Shown here: piece after piece, positions 8,976-16,635 of the stretch
How positions within the stretch are numbered: the first letter of the stretch is position 1
How the letters are laid out: each line of letters starts with the position of its first letter
NCBI RefSeq assembly: GCF_001051235.1
Contig: NZ_CBTJ020000029.1
Location: forward strand, 1-64,000
Direction of reading: 5' to 3'
DNA from: Candidatus Competibacter denitrificans Run_A_D11
GTDB taxonomy: Bacteria; Pseudomonadota; Gammaproteobacteria; Competibacterales; Competibacteraceae
DNA length: 64,000 nucleotides
The notes under the pieces: generated by a model
Databases searched by the model: none
What the model saw: only the letters and a program-made list of their open reading frames with translations
What the model was told of the DNA's origin: nothing
Translations under genes and position numbers: made by a program

Positions 8976-9755
8976 ATGCCGGCCAGCACCGCTGTGCGAA
9001 TCGTCCAAATCACCGATCTGCATTTGAAAGTCGAACCCGGCAGCCGTCTGTGGGGCGCGGATGTTGATGCCGGCCTGCACGCCGTGCTGGCGGATATCCG
9101 CCAACGGCAGCCAGCCGCCGATTTTGTTCTCGCCACCGGCGATCTGGTCGGTGACGAACCACAAGCCTACCCTCGCCTGCGCGAGCTTTTGGCAACGCTG
9201 GGCAAGCCGGTCTATTGCCTGCCGGGTAATCACGATTTTCCAGGTCCCATGCAGCAGGTGCTCAGCGGGGGACTGGTGCGGCGCGAGCGCTACATCGCAG
9301 TCGGCAACTGGCAGATCGTGCTGTTGGATTCCAGCTTTCCCGGCAGTCCGGTTGGCCACTTGGCTCGCGGCGAACTGGGGCTGCTGGATACCGTACTAGC
9401 CACCAACCCTGACCTGCATACGCTCATTTGCCTGCACCACAATCCACTGCCAATCGGCACCGGCTGGCTAGATACCATGACAGTAAGCAACGGTGCAGTG
9501 CTGTTTGCGGTACTCGACCGTTATCCTCAAGTCCGCGCCGTGCTGTTCGGCCACATTCATAGTGAATTTTCCAGCCGGCGAGGGGATGTGCATTTATTGG
9601 CGACACCAGCCACCAGCGTGCAGTTCAAACCCAATACTCCAGATCCCCAAGTCGATGATGTACCGCCCGGTTATCGCTGGCTTGAGCTTTATCCCGATGG
9701 CACCGTGGCCACCGGCGTAAAACGGGTTGAGTGGGCCGCAGGGCGACCGACGTGA
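8976..9755 (+). CDS. cpdA: 3',5'-cyclic-AMP phosphodiesterase CpdA (Icc family)
   Basis: This is a metallophosphoesterase predicted to hydrolyse cAMP to AMP in the cytoplasm. The calcineurin-like metal-binding motifs are in order: ITDLHL near residue 14, TGDLVGDEP near 52, PGNHDFPG near 86, LHHNPLP near 155 and FGHIHSEF near 195. The 259-residue length fits CpdA. A good AGGAC-type ribosome binding site (TGAGGAC at 8961-8967) precedes the ATG at 8976. The second gene of a likely argA-cpdA unit; in enterobacteria cpdA sits with nudF and parE instead, so the context here differs. Confidence 0.87.
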   Translation: MPASTAVRIVQITDLHLKVEPGSRLWGADVDAGLHAVLADIRQRQPAADFVLATGDLVGDEPQAYPRLRELLATLGKPVYCLPGNHDFPGPMQQVLSGGLVRRERYIAVGNWQIVLLDSSFPGSPVGHLARGELGLLDTVLATNPDLHTLICLHHNPLPIGTGWLDTMTVSNGAVLFAVLDRYPQVRAVLFGHIHSEFSSRRGDVHLLATPATSVQFKPNTPDPQVDDVPPGYRWLELYPDGTVATGVKRVEWAAGRPT

Positions 9756-9813
9756 CGCGGCGTGTCCCGGCAGGCTTTCCAACGTATAATCGGGTTTATC
9801 AAAAAAACTCTGG

Positions 9814-9905
9814 TTTGAAATCTCCCCCTTCAGTGGGATCATCCTGCATGGAAAGGCGCAGCCTGTTCCATGCTGTTTCGCCCGGTCACGGGTGCGGATT
9901 GAAAC
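9814..9905 (+). ncRNA. Repeated structured element, copy 1
   Basis: A 92-base stretch that has a 93-base relative at 26099-26191. It begins TTTGAAA and ends GATTGAAAC. Three hairpins can be drawn: TCCCCC-TTCA-GTGGGA (one mismatch), GCATGGAA...TTCCATGC with an inner AGGC-GCA-GCCT, and CCCG-GTCA-CGGG enclosed by GTTTC...GAAAC. The stem sequences differ from copy 2 but still pair, while the flanking words CTTCAG, TGCAT, ATGC, GTTTCGCCC and GATTGAAA are kept. It abuts the ATG of the aldolase gene at 9906. It may be a structured RNA, a cis-element or a small mobile repeat; which one is not decided by the sequence. Confidence 0.5.
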
Positions 9906-10463
9906 ATGAAACTCAAAGATGACTTGGTGAGGCATTACCTTTGGCTCCGCCAATATGGCCTCAACGACTCCCACAGCGGCAATATCTCGGGGCGTGACGG
10001 CGAATCCTTCTGGGTGACTCCCAGTGGTTGCTGCGCCGATCTCCTCAGCAGCGGCGATTTGGTCGAGTGCCAGCTAGAGGGAAGCATTGGCAAAGGTGCT
10101 TCGTTAGATGCGCCCCTGCATCTGGCGGTCTATCAATCCAATCCGCAAACCGGTGCGGTACTGCACAGCCACGGCCCTTATTCCGTGGCGATGACGATGG
10201 ACAATGAGGAATTTTTGCCAACCGATTTCGAAGGCCAGTTGTATTTCAGCCGGGTGCCGGTCCTGACCATCCCCTATGATCAATACCAGGCCCGCTCACC
10301 GAGCATGGTCGCTGAAGTGCTGATGGATTACCCTATCGCCGTGGTACGCGGTCACGGGGTCTATGCCTGCGCCGCCACGATCAATCTCGCCTACAAATGG
10401 ACCTGCTCGCTGGAGCTATCGGCCAAAACCGCCTTCATCGCTCAGCAGGCCGGGAAGATTTAG
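9906..10463 (+). CDS. Class II aldolase/adducin family protein
   Basis: This is a small zinc-dependent aldolase-family protein of the fuculose/ribulose-phosphate aldolase fold. The substrate is not known. Visible are the phosphate-loop region GLNDSHSGNISGRDGESFWVTP, the HLAVYQSNPQTGAVLHSHGPYS stretch with the paired His ligands, and a third His in VVRGHGVYA. The Glu of the usual DAPLH-type context is replaced by DAPLHLAVY. At 185 residues it is slightly shorter than FucA or AraD (about 215-230). The start codon lies directly after the structured element at 9814-9905 and has no clear ribosome binding site. tag follows after 31 bases. Confidence 0.75.
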   Translation: MKLKDDLVRHYLWLRQYGLNDSHSGNISGRDGESFWVTPSGCCADLLSSGDLVECQLEGSIGKGASLDAPLHLAVYQSNPQTGAVLHSHGPYSVAMTMDNEEFLPTDFEGQLYFSRVPVLTIPYDQYQARSPSMVAEVLMDYPIAVVRGHGVYACAATINLAYKWTCSLELSAKTAFIAQQAGKI

Positions 10464-10494
10464 CCTGACCAGACAACCTTAAATTACCTCGCTA

Positions 10495-11082
10495 ATGCCC
10501 CCGACAAACCTGGAACGCTGCCCCTGGTGCGGCAAGGACCCATTGTATGTGCGCTATCACGACGAGGAGTGGGGCGTTCCGGTCCACGACGACCGCAAAC
10601 TGTTCGAGATGCTGATATTGGATGGCGCCCAAGCGGGTTTGAGCTGGCTGACCATTTTGCGCAAGCGGGAAAATTACCGCCAAGCGTTCGACCATTTTGA
10701 TCCAGAATTGATCGCCCATTACGACGAGTGGCGCATCGCGCAACTGCTCACCGATCCTGGTATCGTGCGTAACCGCCTCAAAATTGCAGGGGCGGTCAAA
10801 AATGCCCGTGCCTATCTGGCGTTGCGTGAGCGGCATGGCCCTCTCACCGCTTTTATTTGGCGCTATGTTGACGGCGTACCACGCCAGAATACCTGGAAAT
10901 CATTGGCTGAGGTTCCAGCCAAAACGGTGGAAGCGGAAGCGATGAGCCGGGACTTGAAACGGCTTGGCTTCACCTTTGTCGGACCCACCATTTGCTATGC
11001 CTTCATGCAGGCTGCCGGGATAGTCAACGACCATCTGATCGGCTGTTTTCGGCACCACGAATTAGCGCAAGCCTCTGACTGA
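10495..11082 (+). CDS. tag: DNA-3-methyladenine glycosylase I
   Basis: This base-excision repair enzyme removes 3-methyladenine from alkylated DNA. The full family signature is present: CPWCG near the start (zinc-binding Cys), YHDEEWGVP, LILDGAQAGLSWLTILRKR with the substrate-pocket Glu region represented by FEMLILDGAQAG, a central RNRLKI, and FVGPTICYAFMQAAGIVNDH with the C-terminal His cluster of the zinc site. The 195-residue length is normal. It converges on the alpha/beta-hydrolase gene at 11131 with only 48 bases between. Confidence 0.93.
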   Translation: MPPTNLERCPWCGKDPLYVRYHDEEWGVPVHDDRKLFEMLILDGAQAGLSWLTILRKRENYRQAFDHFDPELIAHYDEWRIAQLLTDPGIVRNRLKIAGAVKNARAYLALRERHGPLTAFIWRYVDGVPRQNTWKSLAEVPAKTVEAEAMSRDLKRLGFTFVGPTICYAFMQAAGIVNDHLIGCFRHHELAQASD

Positions 11083-11130
11083 CCAACGCCTATTGGTGAC
11101 TCGCGGGGACGGTATCACGATCCTGCGCCG

Positions 11131-11946
11131 CTATTGGCGCTGCAAAAACTCTTGGATGGCCTGCCAGTATTCACGGTAGCCTTGAAGGTCGTTATGGCCG
11201 GCGCTGGCAATCGTCACTCGCTCTTTCGGACCAGCCCACAACGTAAACAGGCGCTCAGAATGCCGAGCGGCAATCACCTCATCGCGGCCGGCGACGATCA
11301 TGCGTAATGGTACGGTCAGTTTGGGCGCCAGCGTTGCAGAATCGTAAAGATCGCCGAGCACAGTTCGCACCGGCAGAAACGGATAGAAATCCTGGGCTAC
11401 CTCGGTGATACTGGCAAACGGGGTCACCAGTAATACGCCCCGCACCGGCCGCTGGCTGACAAGATGACTGGCGACGCCGCTGCCCAAACTACGTCCGATG
11501 ACCACTACGCGAGCGGGATCGATAGTCGGCCGGCGGATGAAATGATCGTAAACCGCCAGCGCATCGCCCAGCAAAGCCCGCTCGCTCGGATGACCGCTGC
11601 TTAGGCCATACCCGCGATAGTTCATTAAACCCAGATCCCAGCCCGCAAAAACCGAGCCGAATTCCAGCATCCAGGACACTTCTTCAGCATTACCACCGAA
11701 ATACAGAACCAACGGTCGCGCGGAACCCGTACCCGCCGGCAGATGCCAGCCGTGCAATTGCACTCCATCGCTGGTTGTGAGCGTCACCTCGAGTGCTTGC
11801 GGATGGCGGGCTAAAATCGCTTGACCCGCCGTTGGGGTGAGCGGCTGCGGAAAATAAATCAGTTTTTCCCCAACATTCAGCAACGCCATGAAAAGACCTC
11901 CAGCGACCAACAGCAGGGTGGCAATAATGGCTAACGCACGACGCAC
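11131..11946 (-). CDS. Membrane-anchored alpha/beta hydrolase (YfhR/BEM46-like)
   Basis: This is a serine hydrolase of the alpha/beta fold with an N-terminal hydrophobic signal anchor (residues about 4-24). The nucleophile elbow is GRSLGSG (Ser near residue 155), the acid is probably the Asp of AGRDEV, and the His is in AGHNDL, giving a complete triad. FGGNAEE provides an oxyanion-type HGG variant. This pattern belongs to the BEM46/ABHD13 group, whose substrates are poorly known. It is followed upstream on the same strand by the thioesterase gene and truA, with 15 bases between, so the three may be one transcript. Confidence 0.75.
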   Translation of the reverse strand: MRRALAIIATLLLVAGGLFMALLNVGEKLIYFPQPLTPTAGQAILARHPQALEVTLTTSDGVQLHGWHLPAGTGSARPLVLYFGGNAEEVSWMLEFGSVFAGWDLGLMNYRGYGLSSGHPSERALLGDALAVYDHFIRRPTIDPARVVVIGRSLGSGVASHLVSQRPVRGVLLVTPFASITEVAQDFYPFLPVRTVLGDLYDSATLAPKLTVPLRMIVAGRDEVIAARHSERLFTLWAGPKERVTIASAGHNDLQGYREYWQAIQEFLQRQ

Positions 11947-11961
11947 AGCGACGACTTCGAC

Positions 11962-12387
11962 TTAACTGCGTTGGCCCGCTTTCTCAACTGCTTTGGCATT
12001 AAACTTGGCGGCATTGATCACGAAACGCTCGTGAGTGCCTTGGCAGATCGAATCGATACCATCGTGAGCCTCGACTGCGAACTTGAGTTTTTTACCGTCT
12101 TTTTCCACTAAACGTACTTTTACCGTCACGGTAAAACCCGGTGGGGTGGCGGCGGTATGACTGAGATCGACATGGGTTCCCACCGATTGCTCGTGTGGCC
12201 AATCCAAATGCGGCTTTAACGCCTGAATGCAGGTCCATTCGATCAAGCCGACCATGAATCCGGTCGCAAACACCTCCGGCATTGCCTGAAATTCCAATGC
12301 TTCTGGATAGAGATGGGGAACCGTTTTGCTGGGCGGTACCACAAATTCAAACTCACCGGTCAAGCCGGGTTGCAGGCTTTCGCGCAT
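11962..12387 (-). CDS. FlK-like hotdog-fold thioesterase
   Basis: This 141-residue protein resembles the fluoroacetyl-CoA thioesterase-like family of hotdog enzymes. Residues matching the family's catalytic triad are the Thr of SKTVPHLYP, the Glu of VGLIEWTC and the His of VDLSHTAATP. Its real substrate is unknown; fluoroacetyl-CoA is unlikely in this context, and a small acyl-CoA is more probable. The start at 12387 overlaps the last 28 bases of truA on the same strand, indicating translational coupling. Confidence 0.75.
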   Translation of the reverse strand: MRESLQPGLTGEFEFVVPPSKTVPHLYPEALEFQAMPEVFATGFMVGLIEWTCIQALKPHLDWPHEQSVGTHVDLSHTAATPPGFTVTVKVRLVEKDGKKLKFAVEAHDGIDSICQGTHERFVINAAKFNAKAVEKAGQRS

Positions 12388-13193
12388 GGGTCACACTCCT
12401 CAAAGGACTGAACAAATCCTGGGATAGTCGCAGGGGGTGGCGGTAAGCCAAAATGGGCTGGATAGCGCACAGCGAGCAGATACAAACCCTCAGCCGGTGC
12501 GGTTACTCCGGCTTGGGTGCGGTCGCGCCGAGCCAAGACCTCCCCTGCCCATTCGACCGGTCGGTCACCGGTCCCGATAGCCATCAAAACGCCGGCGATA
12601 TTGCGCACCATGTGGTGTAAAAAGGCATTGGCTTCCACCTCCAGCACCACCCCATCGCCTTGCTGGCTCACCGTCAGCTCACGAATTTCCCGTACTGGAT
12701 GCCGGGCTTGGCAGTCGGCGGCACGAAAGGAACTGAAATCATGTTCGCCGACCAGCCGTTGTCCGGCGTTATGCATCCGCTCAGTATCCAGAGATTGATA
12801 ACACCACGTCGCCCGCTTTTGCCATAACGCCGACCGATACGGTTGGTTGAAAATCAAATAGCGATAGCGGCGACCGAGTGCGGAAAACCGAGCATGAAAA
12901 TCATTAGACACTTCCCGCGCCCAACGCAGGCTCAGATCGGACGGTAGATGAGCGTTGCCCCCCAAGATCCAGGCACGGGTGGTGCGAACGGCTGTGGTGT
13001 CGAAATGAACCACCTGACCCAGCCCATGAACCCCGGCATCGGTTCGGCCGGCGCAGACCAGCTTGACGGGATGGTCGGCCACCTTGGCCAGAGCGTGTTC
13101 CAGGCACCCTTGCAGGGTTCTGACCTCCGGCCGTTGTGCCTGCCAACCTCGGAAGCCGGACCCGTCGTATTCGACGCCTAACGCCACGCGCAT
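12360..13193 (-). CDS. truA: tRNA pseudouridine(38-40) synthase
   Basis: TruA isomerises U38, U39 and U40 in the anticodon stem of tRNAs. The family signature is present: EYDGSGFRGWQ at the N-terminus, the catalytic Asp in AGRTDAGVHGLGQV (near residue 52), YRYLI in the middle and FLHHMVRNI in the C-terminal half. The 277-residue length is normal. The last ~25 residues, rich in Pro and Cys, exceed the conserved region and overlap the thioesterase gene. It is separated from the upstream L,D-transpeptidase gene by a strong terminator. Confidence 0.93.
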   Translation of the reverse strand: MRVALGVEYDGSGFRGWQAQRPEVRTLQGCLEHALAKVADHPVKLVCAGRTDAGVHGLGQVVHFDTTAVRTTRAWILGGNAHLPSDLSLRWAREVSNDFHARFSALGRRYRYLIFNQPYRSALWQKRATWCYQSLDTERMHNAGQRLVGEHDFSSFRAADCQARHPVREIRELTVSQQGDGVVLEVEANAFLHHMVRNIAGVLMAIGTGDRPVEWAGEVLARRDRTQAGVTAPAEGLYLLAVRYPAHFGLPPPPATIPGFVQSFEECDPCAKACNPA

Positions 13194-13204
13194 GAGTCGC
13201 TACG

Positions 13205-13243
13205 CTAAAACGAAAATCCCCCGGCCACGGGGGACCGGGGGAT
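13205..13243 (-). terminator. Rho-independent terminator after the L,D-transpeptidase gene
   Basis: On the minus strand ATCCCCCGG (13235-13243) pairs perfectly with CCGGGGGAT (13216-13224) around a 10-base loop, and is followed by TTTTCGTTTTAG. It lies 20 bases past the stop of the gene at 13263 and just ahead of truA. Confidence 0.75.
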
Positions 13244-13262
13244 CAACTTGCCGGCGGCTGCG

Positions 13263-15170
13263 TTACGCACCTTTGGGACTAGCAGCGCCACTATCCTGAT
13301 ATAAGGCCCGCACCATGGGTTTGTCGCGGTTATAGATATCGCCCCGGAAATTGGCCAAGCCATTCTCATCGACCCACACCGTCCAGTACAACAGATACAC
13401 CGGCACTTCCTGCGGCAGATTGACGACCCGTTGCTTGCCACTGGCAGCGGCGGCTTTAATCGTTTGCCGATTCCACTTCGGATCGTGCTTGAGCAGATAC
13501 TCGGCTAATTCCACCGGATTGGAGAGTCGGATACACCCGGAGCTGAAGGTGCGCTGGCTTTGACTGAATAACCCGCGCGTCGGCGTATCATGCAAGTAGA
13601 CGTTATAGGGATTTGGGAACATAAATTTGATCCCACCCAGCGCGTTGCGCGGCCCGGCGTCCTGGCGGAACTGATAATTGAAATTGTCCTTACCCACGGC
13701 TTTCCAATTGACTGAGGCCGGATTAATCTGCTGGCCCGCGTTGTTATACACGCGAATATTTTGCCGAGCCAGAGCATACGGATTGCGCTTCAACTGGGGC
13801 AACTTGTCCTTCACGGCAATGGAACGCGGTACATACCATTTTGGACTCATCACCAGATAGGCCATATTAGCGGTGAAGGTCGGCGTTTGCCGCTCTTCTC
13901 GGCCTACCACAACCTTGGCTTCCATGACCGGTTTGCCGTTTTCGACGACGTTCATTTTGAAATTGGGGATGTTCACCAAAATATAACGCGACCCCAACTG
14001 ATCGGGCATCCAACGCCAGCGTTCCATGTTCAGCTCGACTTGGCGAATCCGTTGGGTGGCCGAAACGTTCAATGCGGCCAAAGTGGAACCGTTGACCGAC
14101 CCCGTTTCGCCCAAGCCGTGACGCTTTTGGAAATGACGCACGGCATCAGACACCGCTTTATCGTAAATCGGCGCCTTACCGGGATCGCCCTCGGCCAAAT
14201 CACCGCTAGCCTGTAAGCGCAAGCGCAAGTTGCGCACGGCCAGACCCTGAGCGCCTGGCCCCAAAGCGCCGCTGACCACCGGCCAGCCGCCAGCTTGCTC
14301 GGCTTTCCGATAGCGCTGCAATACATCGCGCAACTGCGTATAGCCTTTTTCTTTCGGCGATAGATCGCGCAACGACTCAGCGATGCCACCGCCGGCCAGC
14401 GCGCTGCTCAGCACTTGGGCGAGATCACGCGAACGGGGTTTGATCGCCCAATCCGGGTCGATTTTGCGGGGAGCAACTCGCCCCGATAGCAGGTGTGAGG
14501 CATAGCTCAGATAGGTGTCAGTCAATAGCAGATCGAATTCAGCCAACTGTCTAGCGTCCCCACCCCCTTGATGGTGGCTGGTTTCCAGCTTGTGCAGCGC
14601 ATTACGGCCGTAATCACTGGATCGCAAGCCTTCATTTTCAGCCTCTCCCAACGCCTTGAGCAGATCGGCGACCAGCGCCAGCGGCCTGCCGTTTGCGTCC
14701 AACCAAGCCATCTGATAGTTGCGCTTGGCATAAAACGGAATCAGGTAATCCAGTTTGCGTAATTCACGATTTTGCACGGAGAGCCGAGTAGGTAACGGCT
14801 CGGTTCGAATCTGTTGGCAAATCTGCACGGCCACTCGCGTTTGCAGTCCTCCGCCCTCACTCGGACAAGGCGGCAACGGTGGTGGCGCGGCCGCAGCTTC
14901 CCGCTGCGATGCGGATTCCGGCTTGACAACGATGTCCGGCTCAAGCTCATCTTGCGTCGCATCCTCACCTTGATCGGCTTGCAACGTAGCCACAGCCGGC
15001 CCATCAGCGGGCGACGCCTTATCAGGCATAGCCGCCGCCGGCGCCTTGTCAGACACCACACTGCTAGTAGTGAGCTGTTGTGCGACCACCTGCATCGAAT
15101 CAAGCGCAGCACAAGCGCCTAACAGGGTGGGAACCAACAGAAAAAAAACGATCCGCTTCGACATAAGCAT
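13263..15170 (-). CDS. ldtD: L,D-transpeptidase of the LdtD/YcbB type, lipoprotein
   Basis: This enzyme forms 3-3 cross-links in peptidoglycan (meso-DAP to meso-DAP). The N-terminus is a lipoprotein signal with lipobox LLGAC, predicting an outer-membrane or periplasmic anchor. A low-complexity Ala/Pro-rich stretch follows, then a large scaffold domain, a peptidoglycan-binding domain (AVSDAVRHFQKRHGL) and the YkuD catalytic domain, with His in YLHDTPTRGLF and the nucleophile Cys in SSGCIRL (near residue 546). The start at 15170 has an AGGG ribosome binding site five bases away; an in-frame ATG at 15215 would add 15 residues ahead of the signal peptide and is unlikely. The gene is monocistronic with its own terminator. 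Confidence 0.88.
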   Translation of the reverse strand: MLMSKRIVFFLLVPTLLGACAALDSMQVVAQQLTTSSVVSDKAPAAAMPDKASPADGPAVATLQADQGEDATQDELEPDIVVKPESASQREAAAAPPPLPPCPSEGGGLQTRVAVQICQQIRTEPLPTRLSVQNRELRKLDYLIPFYAKRNYQMAWLDANGRPLALVADLLKALGEAENEGLRSSDYGRNALHKLETSHHQGGGDARQLAEFDLLLTDTYLSYASHLLSGRVAPRKIDPDWAIKPRSRDLAQVLSSALAGGGIAESLRDLSPKEKGYTQLRDVLQRYRKAEQAGGWPVVSGALGPGAQGLAVRNLRLRLQASGDLAEGDPGKAPIYDKAVSDAVRHFQKRHGLGETGSVNGSTLAALNVSATQRIRQVELNMERWRWMPDQLGSRYILVNIPNFKMNVVENGKPVMEAKVVVGREERQTPTFTANMAYLVMSPKWYVPRSIAVKDKLPQLKRNPYALARQNIRVYNNAGQQINPASVNWKAVGKDNFNYQFRQDAGPRNALGGIKFMFPNPYNVYLHDTPTRGLFSQSQRTFSSGCIRLSNPVELAEYLLKHDPKWNRQTIKAAAASGKQRVVNLPQEVPVYLLYWTVWVDENGLANFRGDIYNRDKPMVRALYQDSGAASPKGA

Positions 15171-15325
15171 CAATACCCTAAAGCTCTGGGACAGCCTAAA
15201 ATGTCGTATCAGCATACCAACAAAGTATCAAAAAAGCCACTCATTTCAGTCAAAAAACAACATCGTGTGGCCCTATTTTTACCGAACAGAGGATTAGACG
15301 GTCTTGACAGCAGATAATTCCAATT

Positions 15326-15664
15326 TTACCAATGCGATACTTCACGCAATTCCAGCAAAATTTCATTCAGCGGCGCACCAGTACTGTCCACAACACAGAC
15401 CAGATTGGCAACGCCACACAGGGACAGCTTGGCGCCGCGAATAATCCAACCGTGCGGTGGCGTCCAGCCACGCATCCCGCTGAACATCGCCAGTTGATCG
15501 GCATTGCCCTGAGCGATGCGCCGGTAATCGCGGGCGAACTGCGCCAACCGGCCCATATCGTTGTGGCTCATCAGGCCATAGCCTTCCAGTAGATAACCGT
15601 CATCACGGAAATGGCAGACGACGTTCACGCCATCCAACGCCAGCAATCGCCGGATCATGCTCAT
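15326..15664 (-). CDS. DUF2173-like small protein, copy A
   Basis: This is a 112-residue protein without signal peptide or membrane segment. It opens with a short helix-type motif I-x-x-L-L-x-L-x-G-V and has a central G-M-R-G-W-T-P-P segment followed by WIIRGAKLSLCGVANLVCVV. It resembles the DUF2173 family of uncharacterised bacterial proteins, whose shape recalls roadblock/LC7 domains. Copy C at 16109 shares the P-P-x-GW-x-x-x-G-x-x-x-S-x-C-x-V-A-N pattern. The start overlaps the stop of copy B by ATGA, so the pair is translationally coupled. Function unknown. Confidence 0.65.
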   Translation of the reverse strand: MSMIRRLLALDGVNVVCHFRDDGYLLEGYGLMSHNDMGRLAQFARDYRRIAQGNADQLAMFSGMRGWTPPHGWIIRGAKLSLCGVANLVCVVDSTGAPLNEILLELREVSHW

Positions 15665-16062
15665 GGTACAGGCTCCTTCCTTTCCAGGATGGCGAAGGCG
15701 GCCTCGTAATCGGCTTTTTCATTGGCCATCACCACGCCCGTGAAGGGTGGCAGACTAAATTTACCGGCCTGCTTGTAGTTTTCGCGCTGCAATCCGCTCA
15801 CGACCACCGACCAGTCAAAGCCGATCAAAGTGAATTGCTTAATCGGATAGAAACCCTCCATGCCGGTCACTTTTTCCCAACCACGCGCCTGCATCGTGGC
15901 GATGCTCAAATTGGCTGCGCACATATGGGCCAGGAGATCCAGCACCGATTCGTTGATCCGATCTGGATGGGCGATGCGGTGATCCAGTAACTCACCGCTG
16001 CCCCGAAACTCGAAAGCAGCCATCGCTCCTGGCAATTTCAATAAATCGTCAAGCATATTCAT
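15661..16062 (-). CDS. DUF2173-like small protein, copy B
   Basis: This is a 133-residue protein opening with L-D-D-L-L-K-L-P-G, like its neighbours. It has the same N-terminal half as copies A and C (about 40% similar by eye), including a conserved M/L-C-x-A-x-x-x-S segment. The central part differs: it reads GFYPIKQFTLIGFDWSVVV and lacks the Cys-Val-Ala-Asn stretch of the other two copies. The C-terminal 30 residues are charged. It sits in the middle of a three-gene unit, 46 bases after copy C, with a good AGGAGGG-type binding site upstream. Function unknown. Confidence 0.62.
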   Translation of the reverse strand: MNMLDDLLKLPGAMAAFEFRGSGELLDHRIAHPDRINESVLDLLAHMCAANLSIATMQARGWEKVTGMEGFYPIKQFTLIGFDWSVVVSGLQRENYKQAGKFSLPPFTGVVMANEKADYEAAFAILERKEPVP

Positions 16063-16108
16063 AAAAATCCCTCCTAATCCCTTGAATTGGTATGAAATCG
16101 AGGCGGCT

Positions 16109-16465
16109 TCAAATCATGTCCGCAGGTATATTGGCCAGGGCTTGGCGCATGAATCCGACAACCTCGTTAATCGAACTGTTGCTGTTATCAAGCAGACAGA
16201 AAACATTAGCGACCACGCAAACGCTGTAGTTTGGGCCATGGACCAACCAACCGCGTGGCGGCATAAAACCATTGAGCGGCTCCAAGGATTCCAACATGCT
16301 GGCTTCCATATTGACGCTCATGGTGGTGGCACGGCACATGATGGAAGCCATACGGGCATGCTCTTCGCTTAAAGCGCCCCGATAGGAAAAGCGATCACCC
16401 CGGTAGGCGTATTCGCCAGCGGCGATGACGCCTGGTTTAGCCAGCAGATCGGTCACAATGCTCAT
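16109..16465 (-). CDS. DUF2173-like small protein, copy C
   Basis: This is the first gene of the tandem trio, 118 residues. It opens IVTDLLAKPGVIAAGEY, then MASIMCRATTMSVNME, then NGFMPPRGWLVHGPNYSVCVVANVFCLLD. It aligns best with copy A. It has no recognisable signal peptide. The divergent hrpB gene starts 170 bases away, and the intergenic DNA should carry the promoter of the trio, though none was assigned. Such proteins may be regulatory partners in a complex if the roadblock-like fold is right; this is inference. Confidence 0.65.
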   Translation of the reverse strand: MSIVTDLLAKPGVIAAGEYAYRGDRFSYRGALSEEHARMASIMCRATTMSVNMEASMLESLEPLNGFMPPRGWLVHGPNYSVCVVANVFCLLDNSNSSINEVVGFMRQALANIPADMI

Positions 16466-16635
16466 CCGGTGATATCCTCAAGTAATGGCCGGCATATCAT
16501 AGATTGCGATACGGTCGAAAGCGGGTTCAAACCGTTCTCGCTATTTTAAAAACATAGTCAAGATCTTGGTGAAATGCATGTCGCACTGCAAATTTGCAGC
16601 GGGCGTCGTTATCGTCTCAATACCATCAGCAAACC

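Noticed and set aside
9873..9905. CRISPR-repeat-like sequence ending in GATTGAAAC
   Set aside because: There is only one copy at this site and no spacer-repeat series or cas genes in the window; it is treated as part of the structured element.
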